A DNA stretch of 59,568 nt from an uncultured Oscillibacter sp. (GTDB lineage: Bacteria > Bacillota > Clostridia > Oscillospirales > Oscillospiraceae), in contig CAJUTB010000016.1 of assembly GCA_910589315.1 (NCBI GenBank), forward strand, positions 1 through 59,568. Direction: 5' to 3'. Shown here piece by piece: positions 32,376 to 41,337 of the stretch. The notes under the pieces are model-generated. The model was given only the letters and a program-made list of their open reading frames with translations. It was not told the origin of the DNA and did no database searches. A program made the position numbers and the translations under genes. Positions within the stretch are counted from its first letter, which is position 1; each line of letters starts with the position of its first letter.

Positions 32376-33143
32376 TCAGCCGGCTCCTCCGCTGTAATTG
32401 CGGCCGAATTTCAGCTCTTTGATGTTAATGCGGCGGGTAGGCTCCTCATCCGCCGGAGGCGGCGGGGACGGCGGTTCCGGCGCGGTTTCCGGGGGCTTTT
32501 TCTCCTCCAGCAACTCCGGCGGCTGGTTCCGGCTGCTCTCGGGAATCTCCGAAACCGGTTCCTCTTTAGCGGGCAGAGTTTCCGGAGTCTCCGCGGTTTC
32601 CGCGGCCTCCGGCGGTTCCTGAGCCGTTAGAACGGCGTTTACCTGCTCCTGAATCTCGGCGGAAGCAGCTGTCTCCAGGGCGTCCTCCGTTACGGCAAGC
32701 TCCGGGAGGTGTTCCAGGAACTGAAGCTCCCTGGCGCAAAGCTCCCGGCTGGCGATGATAAACTGCTGCAATTCCTGCCGTCCCTGGCGGAGCCGTTCCT
32801 CACAGGCGGCGGCGTCCCGGCGGTAGGCGTCCAGCTGATCCTGGGCCGACGTCTTGGCTTGGTCCAGAATTTCGTCCCGCTTGGTTTCCGCCTCCCGGAC
32901 AATGCTGTCCGCCATGCGCTGGGCGGTCAGCAGCGTCGCCCGCATGGAGTCCTCTGTGGCGCGGTATTCCTCCACCTTTTCCACCAGGACCTTTAGCTTG
33001 GCCTTGAGGGCCGCATTTTCCTTGTAAAGCGCAGTATAGTCGTCGGTTACTTCGTCAAGAAACTCGTCGACCATTGTCATGTTATAGCCTCCCATCACCG
33101 CCTTTGTAAAGGCGTGACTGGAGACCTCCTGTGGTGTAAGCAT
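32376..33143 (-). CDS. divIVA: Cell division protein DivIVA
   Basis: A 255-residue coiled-coil protein that binds curved membranes at poles and septum. The N-terminal domain MLTPQEVSSHAFTKAVMGGYNMTMVDEFLDEV (seen as LTPQEV, GGYNMTMVDEFL) is diagnostic, followed by coiled coil to about 175. The last ~80 residues are Pro/Glu-rich and disordered (EKKPPETAPEPPSPPPP) with a basic end. GGGAGGAA precedes. Neighbours sepF and yggS are the standard group. Confidence 0.94.
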   Translation of the reverse strand: MLTPQEVSSHAFTKAVMGGYNMTMVDEFLDEVTDDYTALYKENAALKAKLKVLVEKVEEYRATEDSMRATLLTAQRMADSIVREAETKRDEILDQAKTSAQDQLDAYRRDAAACEERLRQGRQELQQFIIASRELCARELQFLEHLPELAVTEDALETAASAEIQEQVNAVLTAQEPPEAAETAETPETLPAKEEPVSEIPESSRNQPPELLEEKKPPETAPEPPSPPPPADEEPTRRINIKELKFGRNYSGGAG

Positions 33144-33180
33144 ATGCCAGGTTCCTCCCGTCGATCAGATTGCCGCGGCG

Positions 33181-33624
33181 TTACCAGTAGAGGCCGCTGG
33201 GTTCCAGGTTCTCCAGCTCGTCGATCAAATCCCCCTCAATATCCACATGGTAAGGGGTGATGATGTATGTATGGGCAGCGACCTTTTTGATCTTTCCCTC
33301 TCCCGCGTAGGCCACGCCGGAGAGGAAGTCGATCAGGCGGCGGGCGATGTCCTTGTTTGTGGTTTCCAGATTCAGGACCACTGTGCGCTTGTCCTTCAGC
33401 TGGTCGGCAATTTCGGAGGCGTTTTCAAACCGCTCCGGCTTCACCAGGATTACCTTCAGCTGGGTGGTGGCGTGAATATTCACCACCTTGCTGCGCCGTT
33501 CGTCCATCTTCACACGGCGGTCGTCAAAGGGGTCCCGGCGGGGTTCTTCCTCAAAATCCTCATACTCCTCATCCTCGTCGTCATAAGGATGCATCACTTT
33601 TTTCAACTCATCAAATAGACTCAT
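33181..33624 (-). CDS. sepF: Cell division protein SepF
   Basis: A 147-residue FtsZ-binding protein. N-terminal MSLFDELKKVM is the amphipathic membrane anchor, then an acidic linker (DDEDEEYEDFEEE) and the SepF core VVNIHATTQLKVILVKPERFENA, VVLNLETTNKDIARRLIDFLSG, YIITPYHVDI. ATG 33624 is chosen by GGGAGGT and the anchor sequence. Helps to align and tether FtsZ. Confidence 0.95.
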   Translation of the reverse strand: MSLFDELKKVMHPYDDEDEEYEDFEEEPRRDPFDDRRVKMDERRSKVVNIHATTQLKVILVKPERFENASEIADQLKDKRTVVLNLETTNKDIARRLIDFLSGVAYAGEGKIKKVAAHTYIITPYHVDIEGDLIDELENLEPSGLYW

Positions 33625-33677
33625 GGCGTACCTCCCGGCCGTGTTCATTCGGAAATCGAATGGTAAAATGGAATGGG

Positions 33678-34370
33678 TTATGTATAGTGCCGGCTGCCAA
33701 AAATGGCAGACCCGACTCGGACCATCGTAGCCCCGGCGCGAATGGCGTCCTCATAGTCGGCGCTCATACCCATAGACAGCTGTTGTAAGCTATTATGGTA
33801 CAATTTCGCGCTGATGTCAACAAAAAGTGTCCAAACTTTCTCAAAATAGCGGCAATTTTCCACCCGATCCACATTTGCAGGCGGAATGGCCATCAGGCCC
33901 AAAACCTTGATATGCGGGCATTCCAGGGCGGCTTCCGCCCCGGCGGGCAGGTCTTTTGGAAGGAAGCCGCTTTTTGCTTCCTCCTCCCCGATATTGACTT
34001 CCAAAAGCACGTTTTGTATCAAATCCAGCCCGGCGGCAGTGGATTCGATGGCGTTGAGCAGGGCCAGGGACCCCACGGATTCGATCAAATCCACCTTCCC
34101 CACCACCTGCTTGACCTTGTTGCGCTGCAAATGGCCGATAAAGTGCAGCGGCGCGCCGTCGTACGCGTGGTCCGCCAGCTTGGCGGTCATCTCCTGAACC
34201 CGGTTTTCTCCTAGGGCGTCGATTCCGGCGGCGACAGCCTCCCGGCAGGCGGCGGCATCGTTCATCTTACTGGCTCCCACCAGAAGAATTTCGCCTGGGT
34301 CCCGTCCCGCCGCACGGGCGGCGGCGGCCATGTTCGCCCGGACTTGGGCGATGTTTTCAGCTATGGACAT
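33678..34370 (-). CDS. yggS: YggS/PLPBP-family pyridoxal phosphate-binding protein
   Basis: A 230-residue type III-fold PLP protein involved in vitamin B6 and amino acid homeostasis. The PLP lysine is in LLVGASKMNDAA (~35-37), with GENRVQEM, HFIGHLQRNK, and SMGMSADYEDAIRAGATMVRVGSAIFG at the end. The usual LVAVSK is LVGASK here. In Bacillus (YlmE) it precedes sepF as here. Confidence 0.94.
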   Translation of the reverse strand: MSIAENIAQVRANMAAAARAAGRDPGEILLVGASKMNDAAACREAVAAGIDALGENRVQEMTAKLADHAYDGAPLHFIGHLQRNKVKQVVGKVDLIESVGSLALLNAIESTAAGLDLIQNVLLEVNIGEEEAKSGFLPKDLPAGAEAALECPHIKVLGLMAIPPANVDRVENCRYFEKVWTLFVDISAKLYHNSLQQLSMGMSADYEDAIRAGATMVRVGSAIFGSRHYT

Positions 34371-34390
34371 CACAATCTTCCTTTTCTCTG

Positions 34391-35647
34391 TTATTGCAGG
34401 ACCTTCCGGTCATACAGCCCCTTGGCGGAAACGATGATTTCCTCTCCGTGCCGGATGAGCAGCTCGTCTGCCGTCTCCGCGGCGGCCTGCACCAGTATGA
34501 AATTTTCCCCGGTATACACTACATCCACCGGCTTGAACCGCGCCCGCGCCCCTACGATGCAGTAAACGCCCGTTTCCTCCGTCCGGGTATAGGTCCCGTC
34601 CTCATTCTGCACGGTGCGCTCTGCGCGGAGGGCCGTTTTGGGCACGCGGATGCCCCCGGCGGTGTCGTAGAGGATTTCCGCCCGCTGCTGGCGCAGAAGC
34701 GTCAGCTCCCGCAGATAGCTTGTCCCTTTGAATACCGCCACAACCCGCCCGTTCTCCGCCGGGCCCACGGATTCCAGCGTAACCGGAAGGTCCCGGTCCA
34801 CGCCCTTGGCAAACCGCAGGGATAAGCTGTTTGCCGGCAGCTCGTCCAGCATGGCGGCGTCCCCGGCGGTGAGGACCGCCGCAAAATACCAGCTGTTCCC
34901 CAGCACCAGCTTGCCCACATGGGAGCCGGTGTCCGTCTGGGCGGTCAGCCCCCCCAGCTGGGTAGGCGTTATGCCTTCCAGCGTCTCCGGCGTCAAAACC
35001 GCCTCGAAGCCGTCCACCTCTCCGGAGTAGAGGCCCGCCTCCGGGGCCGTGATGCGCCGGACCGACCCCGCCGCCTGGGAACGCAGGCTTTGCAGCTGCG
35101 TCTCCACCTCCTGAATCTGAGCGGGCAGGTCTCCGCCGCCGTCGGTATAGTCCCGCTTCATCACCAACGCCCGCAGCTCCGACGCTTCCTTCTCCGCATC
35201 GTAGAGGCGGTCCGCCGTAATGCAGCGGCGGTAGTTCAAAATACTCTCTCCAATCTGGCTGTCCAGCTTTTTGATCGTGCTGGAATCCAGATTCTCCTGG
35301 GCATAGCGGAGCTGTTCCAGACGGTTTGTCAAAGTCTCGATCTCCGCCTGACGGTCCAGGGAAGACTGGTCCGCATACACCGCCGCCACGGTTCCGCCCG
35401 CGCTGACCCGTTCGCCCTCCGCCCGCTGGATGCGGAGGAGGCCCCCGGACTCGCCGGTCAGAACCCGTTCGGTCCGGACCACATAGCCCGTGGTCTCCAC
35501 ACCCAGCTCCACCTGATAGCCGTAGGCCAGCGTGGTGGTAAAGGGGTCGCTGATATAGCCGGCGGCCTGGATGACGAAATAAGACAGCACCCCCAGGGCA
35601 ACCGCGGCAGTAAGCAGCTTTATGCCCAGTCCTTGTTTGATCTTCAT
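34391..35647 (-). CDS. HlyD-family membrane fusion-like protein
   Basis: A 418-residue protein with one N-terminal membrane anchor (LLTAAVALGVLSYFVIQAA, ~10-28), a lipoyl/barrel-sandwich region (ETTGYVVRTERVL, GERVSAGGTVAAVYAD), a coiled-coil hairpin (~95-175) and a second half-lipoyl (ITAPEAGLYSGEVDGFE) with beta-barrel. No partner transporter is adjacent. In Clostridia this gene is often near sepF and may have a cell-envelope role; that is a guess. ATG 35647 lies 4 bases after hfq. Confidence 0.82.
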   Translation of the reverse strand: MKIKQGLGIKLLTAAVALGVLSYFVIQAAGYISDPFTTTLAYGYQVELGVETTGYVVRTERVLTGESGGLLRIQRAEGERVSAGGTVAAVYADQSSLDRQAEIETLTNRLEQLRYAQENLDSSTIKKLDSQIGESILNYRRCITADRLYDAEKEASELRALVMKRDYTDGGGDLPAQIQEVETQLQSLRSQAAGSVRRITAPEAGLYSGEVDGFEAVLTPETLEGITPTQLGGLTAQTDTGSHVGKLVLGNSWYFAAVLTAGDAAMLDELPANSLSLRFAKGVDRDLPVTLESVGPAENGRVVAVFKGTSYLRELTLLRQQRAEILYDTAGGIRVPKTALRAERTVQNEDGTYTRTEETGVYCIVGARARFKPVDVVYTGENFILVQAAAETADELLIRHGEEIIVSAKGLYDRKVLQ

Positions 35648-35651
35648 GGCG

Positions 35652-35888
35652 TTATGTAGGGAATTCCTCCGGCGACAGCTCCACCGGCCGGATGGGGGCA
35701 ATGGTGGAAATGGCGTGCTTGTAAATCACCTGCTGCCGGCCCTCGGTGTCGAGGATGACCACGAAGGCGTCAAAGCCGGCGATGACGCCCCGCATCTGGA
35801 AGCCGTTCATGAGGAACATGGTGACGGGGACCCGGTCCCGTTTGGCCCGAAGAAGAAAAATGTCCTGTAAGTTCGCTTTGTTCTGCAT
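35652..35888 (-). CDS. hfq: RNA chaperone Hfq
   Basis: A 78-residue Sm-like hexamer. Sm1 is VTMFLMNGFQMRGVIAGFDAFVVIL and Sm2 is YKHAISTIAP, with KHAIST diagnostic. The N-terminus NKANLQDIFL and short acidic C-terminus fit Gram-positive Hfq. The start at 35888 has GGAGCGG; longer upstream frame overlaps miaA and is rejected. miaA-hfq order is conserved widely. Confidence 0.96.
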   Translation of the reverse strand: MQNKANLQDIFLLRAKRDRVPVTMFLMNGFQMRGVIAGFDAFVVILDTEGRQQVIYKHAISTIAPIRPVELSPEEFPT

Positions 35889-35998
35889 AATCGTCCGCTC
35901 CTTTTTTCTGTGCCGCGCCCTGAATGAATTTGGCTTGCCGGAGAGCCGGGCGGCGGCGGTTTTTTCCCGGCCGGACGAAGGGGGTTCGTCCGCCATTC

Positions 35999-36943
35999 CT
36001 AGAATACGCCAGCGGCAGAGAGAATTTCCGTCGAAATCTGTAAGGCCCGGGCAAAATCCCGGTCTTTTTCCCAAAAAATCCAATGGATGGCTGGATTCCG
36101 CCGCAGCCACGTCAACTGCCGCTTCGCATATTGCCGGGACCGCAGCTTCACTTCCGCAATGGCCTCCGCCTCGGAGACAGTTCCTTCCAGCACGCCCAGA
36201 AATTCCTTGCAGCCGATGGCCTGCAAGGCCGTCGCGTCTCTTGGAAGCCCCTGCGCCAGAAGGGTTTTAACCTCCTCCAGCAGTCCGGCGGAAACCATTT
36301 GGTCCACCCGCCGGTCAATCAACGCTTTCATGTCCGCCCGGTCTGCGAATTGCAGCCCCAGCCAGACGGCTTCATAGCGGGGAGGCCGGTTTTTGGCGGC
36401 CCGATTGTGGGCCGTGATGGTCTCTCCCGTTTCCAGGTAGACCTCCAATGCCCGGAGTATGCGTTTTTCGTCGGCGGGGTGGAGGCGTTCCGCCGCTTCC
36501 GGGTCCGCCTGGCGGAGTTCTTCCAGCAGGGGGGCGACGCCCTCCGCCGCCAGCCGCGCCTGAAGCCGCTTCCGAATCTCTCCCCCCGCCTGTCCGGCGG
36601 CAAAGCCGTGACCCTGGATAACCGCATCCATCCAAAGGCCCGTGCCGCCGGCGAGAATGGGCAGTTTTCCCCGCCGGAGAATCCCGTCGACGATGGGGAC
36701 GGCGGTTTCGGCGTAGCGGGCGGCGGACCACCGCTCCGACGGGTCCGCAACGGCAATCATGTGATGGGGCACGCCGTCCATCTCCGCCGCGGTTGGAGCG
36801 GCGGTGCTGATGGTCATGCCCTTGTAAATCTGCATGGAGTCCGCGGAAACCACTTCCCCGTTGTACCGCTTCGCCAGCAGAATGCTCAGGGTGGTTTTGC
36901 CGCAGGCAGTTGGCCCCGCAACACAGACAATTTTACCGCCCAT
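35999..36943 (-). CDS. miaA: tRNA dimethylallyltransferase
   Basis: A 314-residue enzyme adding dimethylallyl to A37 of UNN-reading tRNAs. GPTACGKTTLSILLA (P-loop), VSADSMQIYKGMTI, GGTGLWMDAVI and RQYAKRQLTWLR are all family signatures. Its product is further modified by MiaB, encoded 8 kb away. ATG 36943 is preferred over TTG 36961 by the GGGAG spacing; it starts one base after the previous stop. Confidence 0.96.
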   Translation of the reverse strand: MGGKIVCVAGPTACGKTTLSILLAKRYNGEVVSADSMQIYKGMTISTAAPTAAEMDGVPHHMIAVADPSERWSAARYAETAVPIVDGILRRGKLPILAGGTGLWMDAVIQGHGFAAGQAGGEIRKRLQARLAAEGVAPLLEELRQADPEAAERLHPADEKRILRALEVYLETGETITAHNRAAKNRPPRYEAVWLGLQFADRADMKALIDRRVDQMVSAGLLEEVKTLLAQGLPRDATALQAIGCKEFLGVLEGTVSEAEAIAEVKLRSRQYAKRQLTWLRRNPAIHWIFWEKDRDFARALQISTEILSAAGVF

Positions 36944-36944
36944 G

Positions 36945-37556
36945 TCAGAACTCCCGCCCAAACCGCCGGGCTTTTTCCCGGGCCTCGGTCAGAATTTCCG
37001 GGGCCTTGGACGGGTCCACGTCCAGCCCCCCCGCAAACACATAGTCAAACCGCGGGATGCCGAACATCGCCGCCAGCTGCTTCCAGTAGAGAACGCCCAG
37101 GCTCTCCGGCTTTTCAAAATCCCCGCCGGTGGTAAGATAGAGCAGCCGGGACGCCTTGCAGTCGCCGTGACAGCCGTCGGCCTCGTAGTGGTAGCACAGG
37201 CCGCAGGCGGAGATATGCTCGATATAAACCCGCAGAGCGGCGGGGAAGGTCAGATCCCAGAAGGGGGCCGCCACGACGATTTTTTCCGCCTGCTGGAACA
37301 CTCGGGCCATACGAAACGCCGGACCGGAAAAATCTCCAGCGGCGGCCAGGGCGTCCCGCTCGTGAAGCATCGCTTCCGTGAAGGGTTCCAGCCCCAGCTT
37401 GTCCACCCGTACCATGGTGTGGGCGTCCTCCGGGTGGGCCTCCTCCCAGGCGTCCAGAAAGGTCCTGGCCAGGCCGTACGTCCGGGACGCCGGGCCGCGG
37501 GGGCTGATACAGGAATCAATAAACAGAAGTTTTGTGCTCCAATCCGTCCGGTTCAT
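36945..37556 (-). CDS. NAD(P)H-dependent flavodoxin-fold oxidoreductase
   Basis: A 203-residue FMN protein of the Flavodoxin_2 type (AzoR/NQO-like). LLFIDSCISPRGPASRTYGLARTFLDAW holds the phosphate-binding loop; VAAPFWDLTFPAALRVYIEHI matches the FMN loop PMWNxxxPxxLKxyiD; LYLTTGG follows. Probably reduces quinones or azo compounds. Overlaps the DUF6440 gene by 4 bases and miaA follows at once. Confidence 0.88.
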   Translation of the reverse strand: MNRTDWSTKLLFIDSCISPRGPASRTYGLARTFLDAWEEAHPEDAHTMVRVDKLGLEPFTEAMLHERDALAAAGDFSGPAFRMARVFQQAEKIVVAAPFWDLTFPAALRVYIEHISACGLCYHYEADGCHGDCKASRLLYLTTGGDFEKPESLGVLYWKQLAAMFGIPRFDYVFAGGLDVDPSKAPEILTEAREKARRFGREF

Positions 37557-37738
37557 GCTTCTCTCCCCTCTTTTCCGCCAATTACGGGCTTTCCATCCCG
37601 GTCAAGCAGGGGCGTCAGACCGGCTCCGCCAGCCCCCCAGCAATACAGGTACTGCACGCCGGTTTCCTGATCCTGCAAAATCTCCACGCCGCTCCCAATC
37701 ACCCCTTGACTGTACACCTTTTCAAAACGCTTTGCCAT
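37553..37738 (-). CDS. Small DUF6440-like protein
   Basis: A 61-residue protein with KRFEKVYSQG at the start, ILQDQETGVQYLYCW and GLTPLLDRDGKPVI. This matches my memory of the DUF6440 family, small proteins of unknown function in Firmicutes. Gap to mutL is 12 bases and it overlaps the FMN reductase gene. Confidence 0.75.
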   Translation of the reverse strand: MAKRFEKVYSQGVIGSGVEILQDQETGVQYLYCWGAGGAGLTPLLDRDGKPVIGGKEGREA

Positions 37739-37750
37739 CGTGCCCTCCTA

Positions 37751-39670
37751 TCATGCCCGCTTAAACATTTTCTCCAATTCATACTTCGTCAGCTTCACCG
37801 CCACGGGCCGCCCGTGGGGACAATACTGCACCTCGCCGCTCTGCACCTTATCCACCAGCGCCCGCAGCTCCGCCGGGTCGCTGGTCCAGCCGCCCTTGAT
37901 GGCCGCCTTGCAGGCCATGGTATGAAGCATGGATTCCCGGCGTTCTTCCAGAGAACGGCCCATAAACAGGCACGCCGCCAGCTCCTCCAGCGTGGACCGG
38001 GCGTCTGCGGCGTCGATGTCCGCCGGGACCTCCCGTATCAGAACCGTTCCGCCGCCGAAGTCCTCGCAGGCAAAGCCGAACTGCTCCAAGAGCGGCAGGT
38101 TTTCCAGAAGCAGCTCCTTATCCATCGGACCCAGCTCCACGGCGGCCGGCGTCAGCAGCGTCTGGCGCATGGGCGGTTCCTGGGAGGCTTTCATGCGGTC
38201 AAAGTTCACGCGCTCGTGAGCGGCGTGCTTGTCGATCAGCCACACGCAGCCGTCCTCGCTCTCGCAGACGATATACGTCCGCAGGACCTCCCCTGCAATC
38301 CGCCACGGCGTTTCCCCGGGCGGCGCGAGGGTCCGCTGTCCCGGAACCTCCTCTCCACGGGCCTGGGGAATTGCAGGCGGATATTTCCGGGGCGGTTTTG
38401 GGGAGTTTTCCGGCCGTTTTTCCGGCGGCTTGACCGGAACCGGTTCCGGTTCCTGGAGATACCCGCCCTTGGGCTTCTCGCCGTAGAGAATCACCGGCGC
38501 GCTGTCGGAAAGCCGCACAGTCGCGGAGGGACGTTCCGAGTTCCACGCGGGATGCGGCGTCCGGGCGGCGGGCGTTTCGGTCCCGCCGGACTGCCGGTCG
38601 CGGTAAGTTTTGGCGTCCATGGTCTGGAAGAAATCGCCCCGCAGGTTTTTGACCTGCTCCGGCAGCGGCGCGGCGGGCGGCGGGGTTCCCTTTGCCGCGA
38701 GGCAGTCCAAAACGGTGTGATATACCGCGTCAAACACCTCCCGCTCCCGCGCGAATTTGACCTGCGTTTTCGCCGGGTGGACGTTCACGTCCACCAGCGT
38801 CACCGGCACCGTCACCGCCAGCACACAGCCGGGAAATTTGCCTTTCATGATCTGGTTGCGGTATCCTTCTTCCAGGGCGGCGGTCAGGAGCTGGGACTTG
38901 ATGAACCGTCCGTTGACAAAAAACACCTGCATGGACCGGGACCCCCGGCATTGAAGGGGCGACGTGACAAACCCGGATACGGAAACGTCTCCGCCCTTCC
39001 CCTGCACCGGGACCAGACTTTTGGCGAAGTCCCGGCCCAGCGCGGCATAGACCGCAGACTCCAGCCGTCCGTCGCCGGGGGTGTGGAGGGCGTCCGCGCC
39101 GTCCTTGCGGAATTGAAAGGATACGCTTGGATGGGACAACGCCAGATGCTGCACCAAGCCGTTTACCGCGGCGGTTTCCGCGCTGTCCTTCTTCATGAAT
39201 TTTAACCGGGCGGGCGTATTGTAAAACAGGTCCCGAACGGTAATGGCCGTGCCCTCCGGCGCGCCCGCATCCTCTACCGGGCCGGGAACGCCGCCTTCCA
39301 GATGGAGCGCAGCCCCGGCGGTATCGCCCCGGCGGCGGGTCAGGATATCCACCCGGCTTACGGCGGAAATTGCCGCCAACGCCTCTCCCCGAAAACCCAG
39401 CGTGCCGATTTTTCCCAGGTCCTCCGGGTTTTGGAGCTTGGAGGTGGCGTGCCGGAGAAAGGCCGTGGGGAGTTCCTCCGGCGCAATGCCGCAGCCGTTG
39501 TCCGTCACGCGGATCAAACCCATGCCGCCCCGCCGGATCTCCACCACCACGGCGGAACTGCCTGCGTCGATGGCGTTTTCAACCAGCTCTTTTACCACGC
39601 TGGCGGGACGCTCCACCACTTCCCCCGCCGCAATCAGATCCGCAACGTGGGGAGCAAGCTGCCGAATCAT
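37751..39670 (-). CDS. mutL: DNA mismatch repair protein MutL
   Basis: A 639-residue MutL. The GHKL ATPase has ELVENAIDAGSS, DNGCGI and GFRGEALAAI, with NTPARLKFMK. After a Pro-rich linker (~340-440) the dimerisation domain carries DKHAAHERVNFDR, the place of the endonuclease motif DQHA(x)2E(x)4E; here Q is K and the last E is D. ACKAAIKGG and CPHGRP complete the metal site. So endonuclease function is likely but with a variant site. ATG 39670 follows GGAAGGAGG. Confidence 0.95.
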   Translation of the reverse strand: MIRQLAPHVADLIAAGEVVERPASVVKELVENAIDAGSSAVVVEIRRGGMGLIRVTDNGCGIAPEELPTAFLRHATSKLQNPEDLGKIGTLGFRGEALAAISAVSRVDILTRRRGDTAGAALHLEGGVPGPVEDAGAPEGTAITVRDLFYNTPARLKFMKKDSAETAAVNGLVQHLALSHPSVSFQFRKDGADALHTPGDGRLESAVYAALGRDFAKSLVPVQGKGGDVSVSGFVTSPLQCRGSRSMQVFFVNGRFIKSQLLTAALEEGYRNQIMKGKFPGCVLAVTVPVTLVDVNVHPAKTQVKFAREREVFDAVYHTVLDCLAAKGTPPPAAPLPEQVKNLRGDFFQTMDAKTYRDRQSGGTETPAARTPHPAWNSERPSATVRLSDSAPVILYGEKPKGGYLQEPEPVPVKPPEKRPENSPKPPRKYPPAIPQARGEEVPGQRTLAPPGETPWRIAGEVLRTYIVCESEDGCVWLIDKHAAHERVNFDRMKASQEPPMRQTLLTPAAVELGPMDKELLLENLPLLEQFGFACEDFGGGTVLIREVPADIDAADARSTLEELAACLFMGRSLEERRESMLHTMACKAAIKGGWTSDPAELRALVDKVQSGEVQYCPHGRPVAVKLTKYELEKMFKRA

Positions 39671-39701
39671 GACCCCGCCTCCTTCCAAGTCTTTGTATTT
39701 G

Positions 39702-40610
39702 TTACAGAATCAGCATGACCAGGGGAATTGTGACAACGGAGGCCAGCGTGGTAACGAACGTCACCTGGGCCATGCATTCCGTGTCTCCGCCGTATTCCAT
39801 GCACAATAACGCGCCGTTCATGGCGGCGGGCATCGCCATTTGGATAACGCCCACCTGCATCACCAGTCCCCCGAAGTTCAGGGCTTTCAGGAGGGGATAC
39901 AGGGCCATGGGCAGGGCCAGCAGACGGATTGCCGTCAGAATCCACATTCTGGGCGAAACCAGCACGTCCTTCACCGACAGCCCCGCCAGCAGAGAGCCAA
40001 CCAGCATCAGGCACAGCGGGACGGAAACGTCTCCCACCAGCGACAGCATATCGCCAATCAGCGCAGGAGGGCGGATTCTGGCAAAAGCCAGAACCAGTCC
40101 CAGCGCCGCCGACAAAACGCAGGGCGACAGCAGCTGTTTCCACTGGAACCGTTTCGCCCCCACCAGAAGCAGCGGGCCGACAGTATAATTCAGCAGATTG
40201 AAGGGAATGGCCAGAATCACGGCGTAGAACAACGCCTCCTGTCCAAACAGGCCCATGACCACTGGATAGCCGATGAATGCGATGTTGTTGAACACCATGG
40301 TGTACCGCCACACGCCCATTTGTCCCGGCGTGCCGCCCAGCAGGCGGGGAACCGCCAGGGCGAAAAGGAATTCCAGTCCGTAAAACACAACGCCTACGCC
40401 CAGAACCGACAAAATCACGCTTGCTTCCGGAAGCTCGTCTCCCGTCAGCACCGCCCCTACGATCATAGCGGGCATGGTAATGTTTAACGCCAGCTTGGAA
40501 AGCCGGGCGTCCACCTCTCCGCCCAGATAGCCCAGGCGGTTTGCTAGACAGCCCGCGCCCAGAGCAAATAAAATTACCAGCATTTCGCTGAAGGTGTCCA
40601 GAAAGCTCAT
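39702..40610 (-). CDS. AEC-family transporter (auxin efflux carrier type)
   Basis: A 302-residue polytopic protein with about ten membrane segments. Marks are SKLALNITMPAMIVGAVL, VFNNIAFIGYPVVMGLFG (FxNxxFxGxP motif) and MPAAMNGALLCMEYGGD. Such carriers export or import organic acids such as malate or lactate. It lies between mutL and the CPBP gene without evident functional link. Confidence 0.88.
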   Translation of the reverse strand: MSFLDTFSEMLVILFALGAGCLANRLGYLGGEVDARLSKLALNITMPAMIVGAVLTGDELPEASVILSVLGVGVVFYGLEFLFALAVPRLLGGTPGQMGVWRYTMVFNNIAFIGYPVVMGLFGQEALFYAVILAIPFNLLNYTVGPLLLVGAKRFQWKQLLSPCVLSAALGLVLAFARIRPPALIGDMLSLVGDVSVPLCLMLVGSLLAGLSVKDVLVSPRMWILTAIRLLALPMALYPLLKALNFGGLVMQVGVIQMAMPAAMNGALLCMEYGGDTECMAQVTFVTTLASVVTIPLVMLIL

Positions 40611-40632
40611 GGTTTGTTCCTCCAAACTTGCA

Positions 40633-41337
40633 TCATGCAAGGAGTGTTAGATAGGACAGGGCGTTGGCCGCGGCGTGGATGGCCACGGAAGCCCAGAGGG
40701 TGCCGGAGTGGTCGTAGGCCCAGGCCAATACCAGACCGGGAATAAAATACCGGGGCATCCGCAGAAAACAGGACAAATCCCGCCGCGCAACCGCAAACTG
40801 CCACACGTGGAGCAGCGCGAACAGCAAACAGCTTGCCGCATAAGCCCCTGTGCGGTTACGGTCTTTCAGGCTTCCGAACACAAAGCCCCGAAACAGCACT
40901 TCTTCCACAAACGGCGCGAGAAAAACCACCGTCAGGAGCGTTGAGAGCGGCGCGCCGCTGGCGCGGCTGGATATCGCGGAGTCGTTGAGGCTCCCGGGAG
41001 ACGGACTGGAAAAAAGCAGGTTCAGTCCATACATGGCCGCAAGGCCGATGGCCATGGTTTTTCGTGCCGTATGGGAATTTTCTGAAAACCGCCGGGACGT
41101 TTTAACCAGAAACCGCCGGAAAATCAAAACGGTGACGGCAAATATAACATAGTAATACAGCGCGCTTTGCAGACCGCTGTCAATCTGCCGCCCCAGAAGC
41201 CGTTCCGCCTGGGAAAAGGCGGGGCCTGCCGCCAGGGGCAGAAGCAGGAGATAGAGCGCGAAAAAGATGGTCCCGGCAAACCGTTCCCCCGGCGTCAAAC
41301 TGCTTTTTCGGGCTTTTGGCAGATTTCTGCGGCTCAT
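40633..41337 (-). CDS. CPBP family intramembrane metalloprotease
   Basis: A 234-residue membrane protein of the CAAX-protease / bacteriocin-processing group. The active-site motifs are FVEEVLFRGFVFG (EExxxR), FALLHVWQF (motif with H) and HAAANAL near the end. About six membrane segments. Homologues give bacteriocin self-immunity, but no bacteriocin gene is near. ATG overlaps the mutS stop by 4 bases. Confidence 0.88.
   Translation of the reverse strand: MSRRNLPKARKSSLTPGERFAGTIFFALYLLLLPLAAGPAFSQAERLLGRQIDSGLQSALYYYVIFAVTVLIFRRFLVKTSRRFSENSHTARKTMAIGLAAMYGLNLLFSSPSPGSLNDSAISSRASGAPLSTLLTVVFLAPFVEEVLFRGFVFGSLKDRNRTGAYAASCLLFALLHVWQFAVARRDLSCFLRMPRYFIPGLVLAWAYDHSGTLWASVAIHAAANALSYLTLLA

Noticed and set aside
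40633..41337. CPBP protease as part of a bacteriocin cluster
   Set aside because: No precursor peptide, transporter or modification gene within the neighbouring repair genes.
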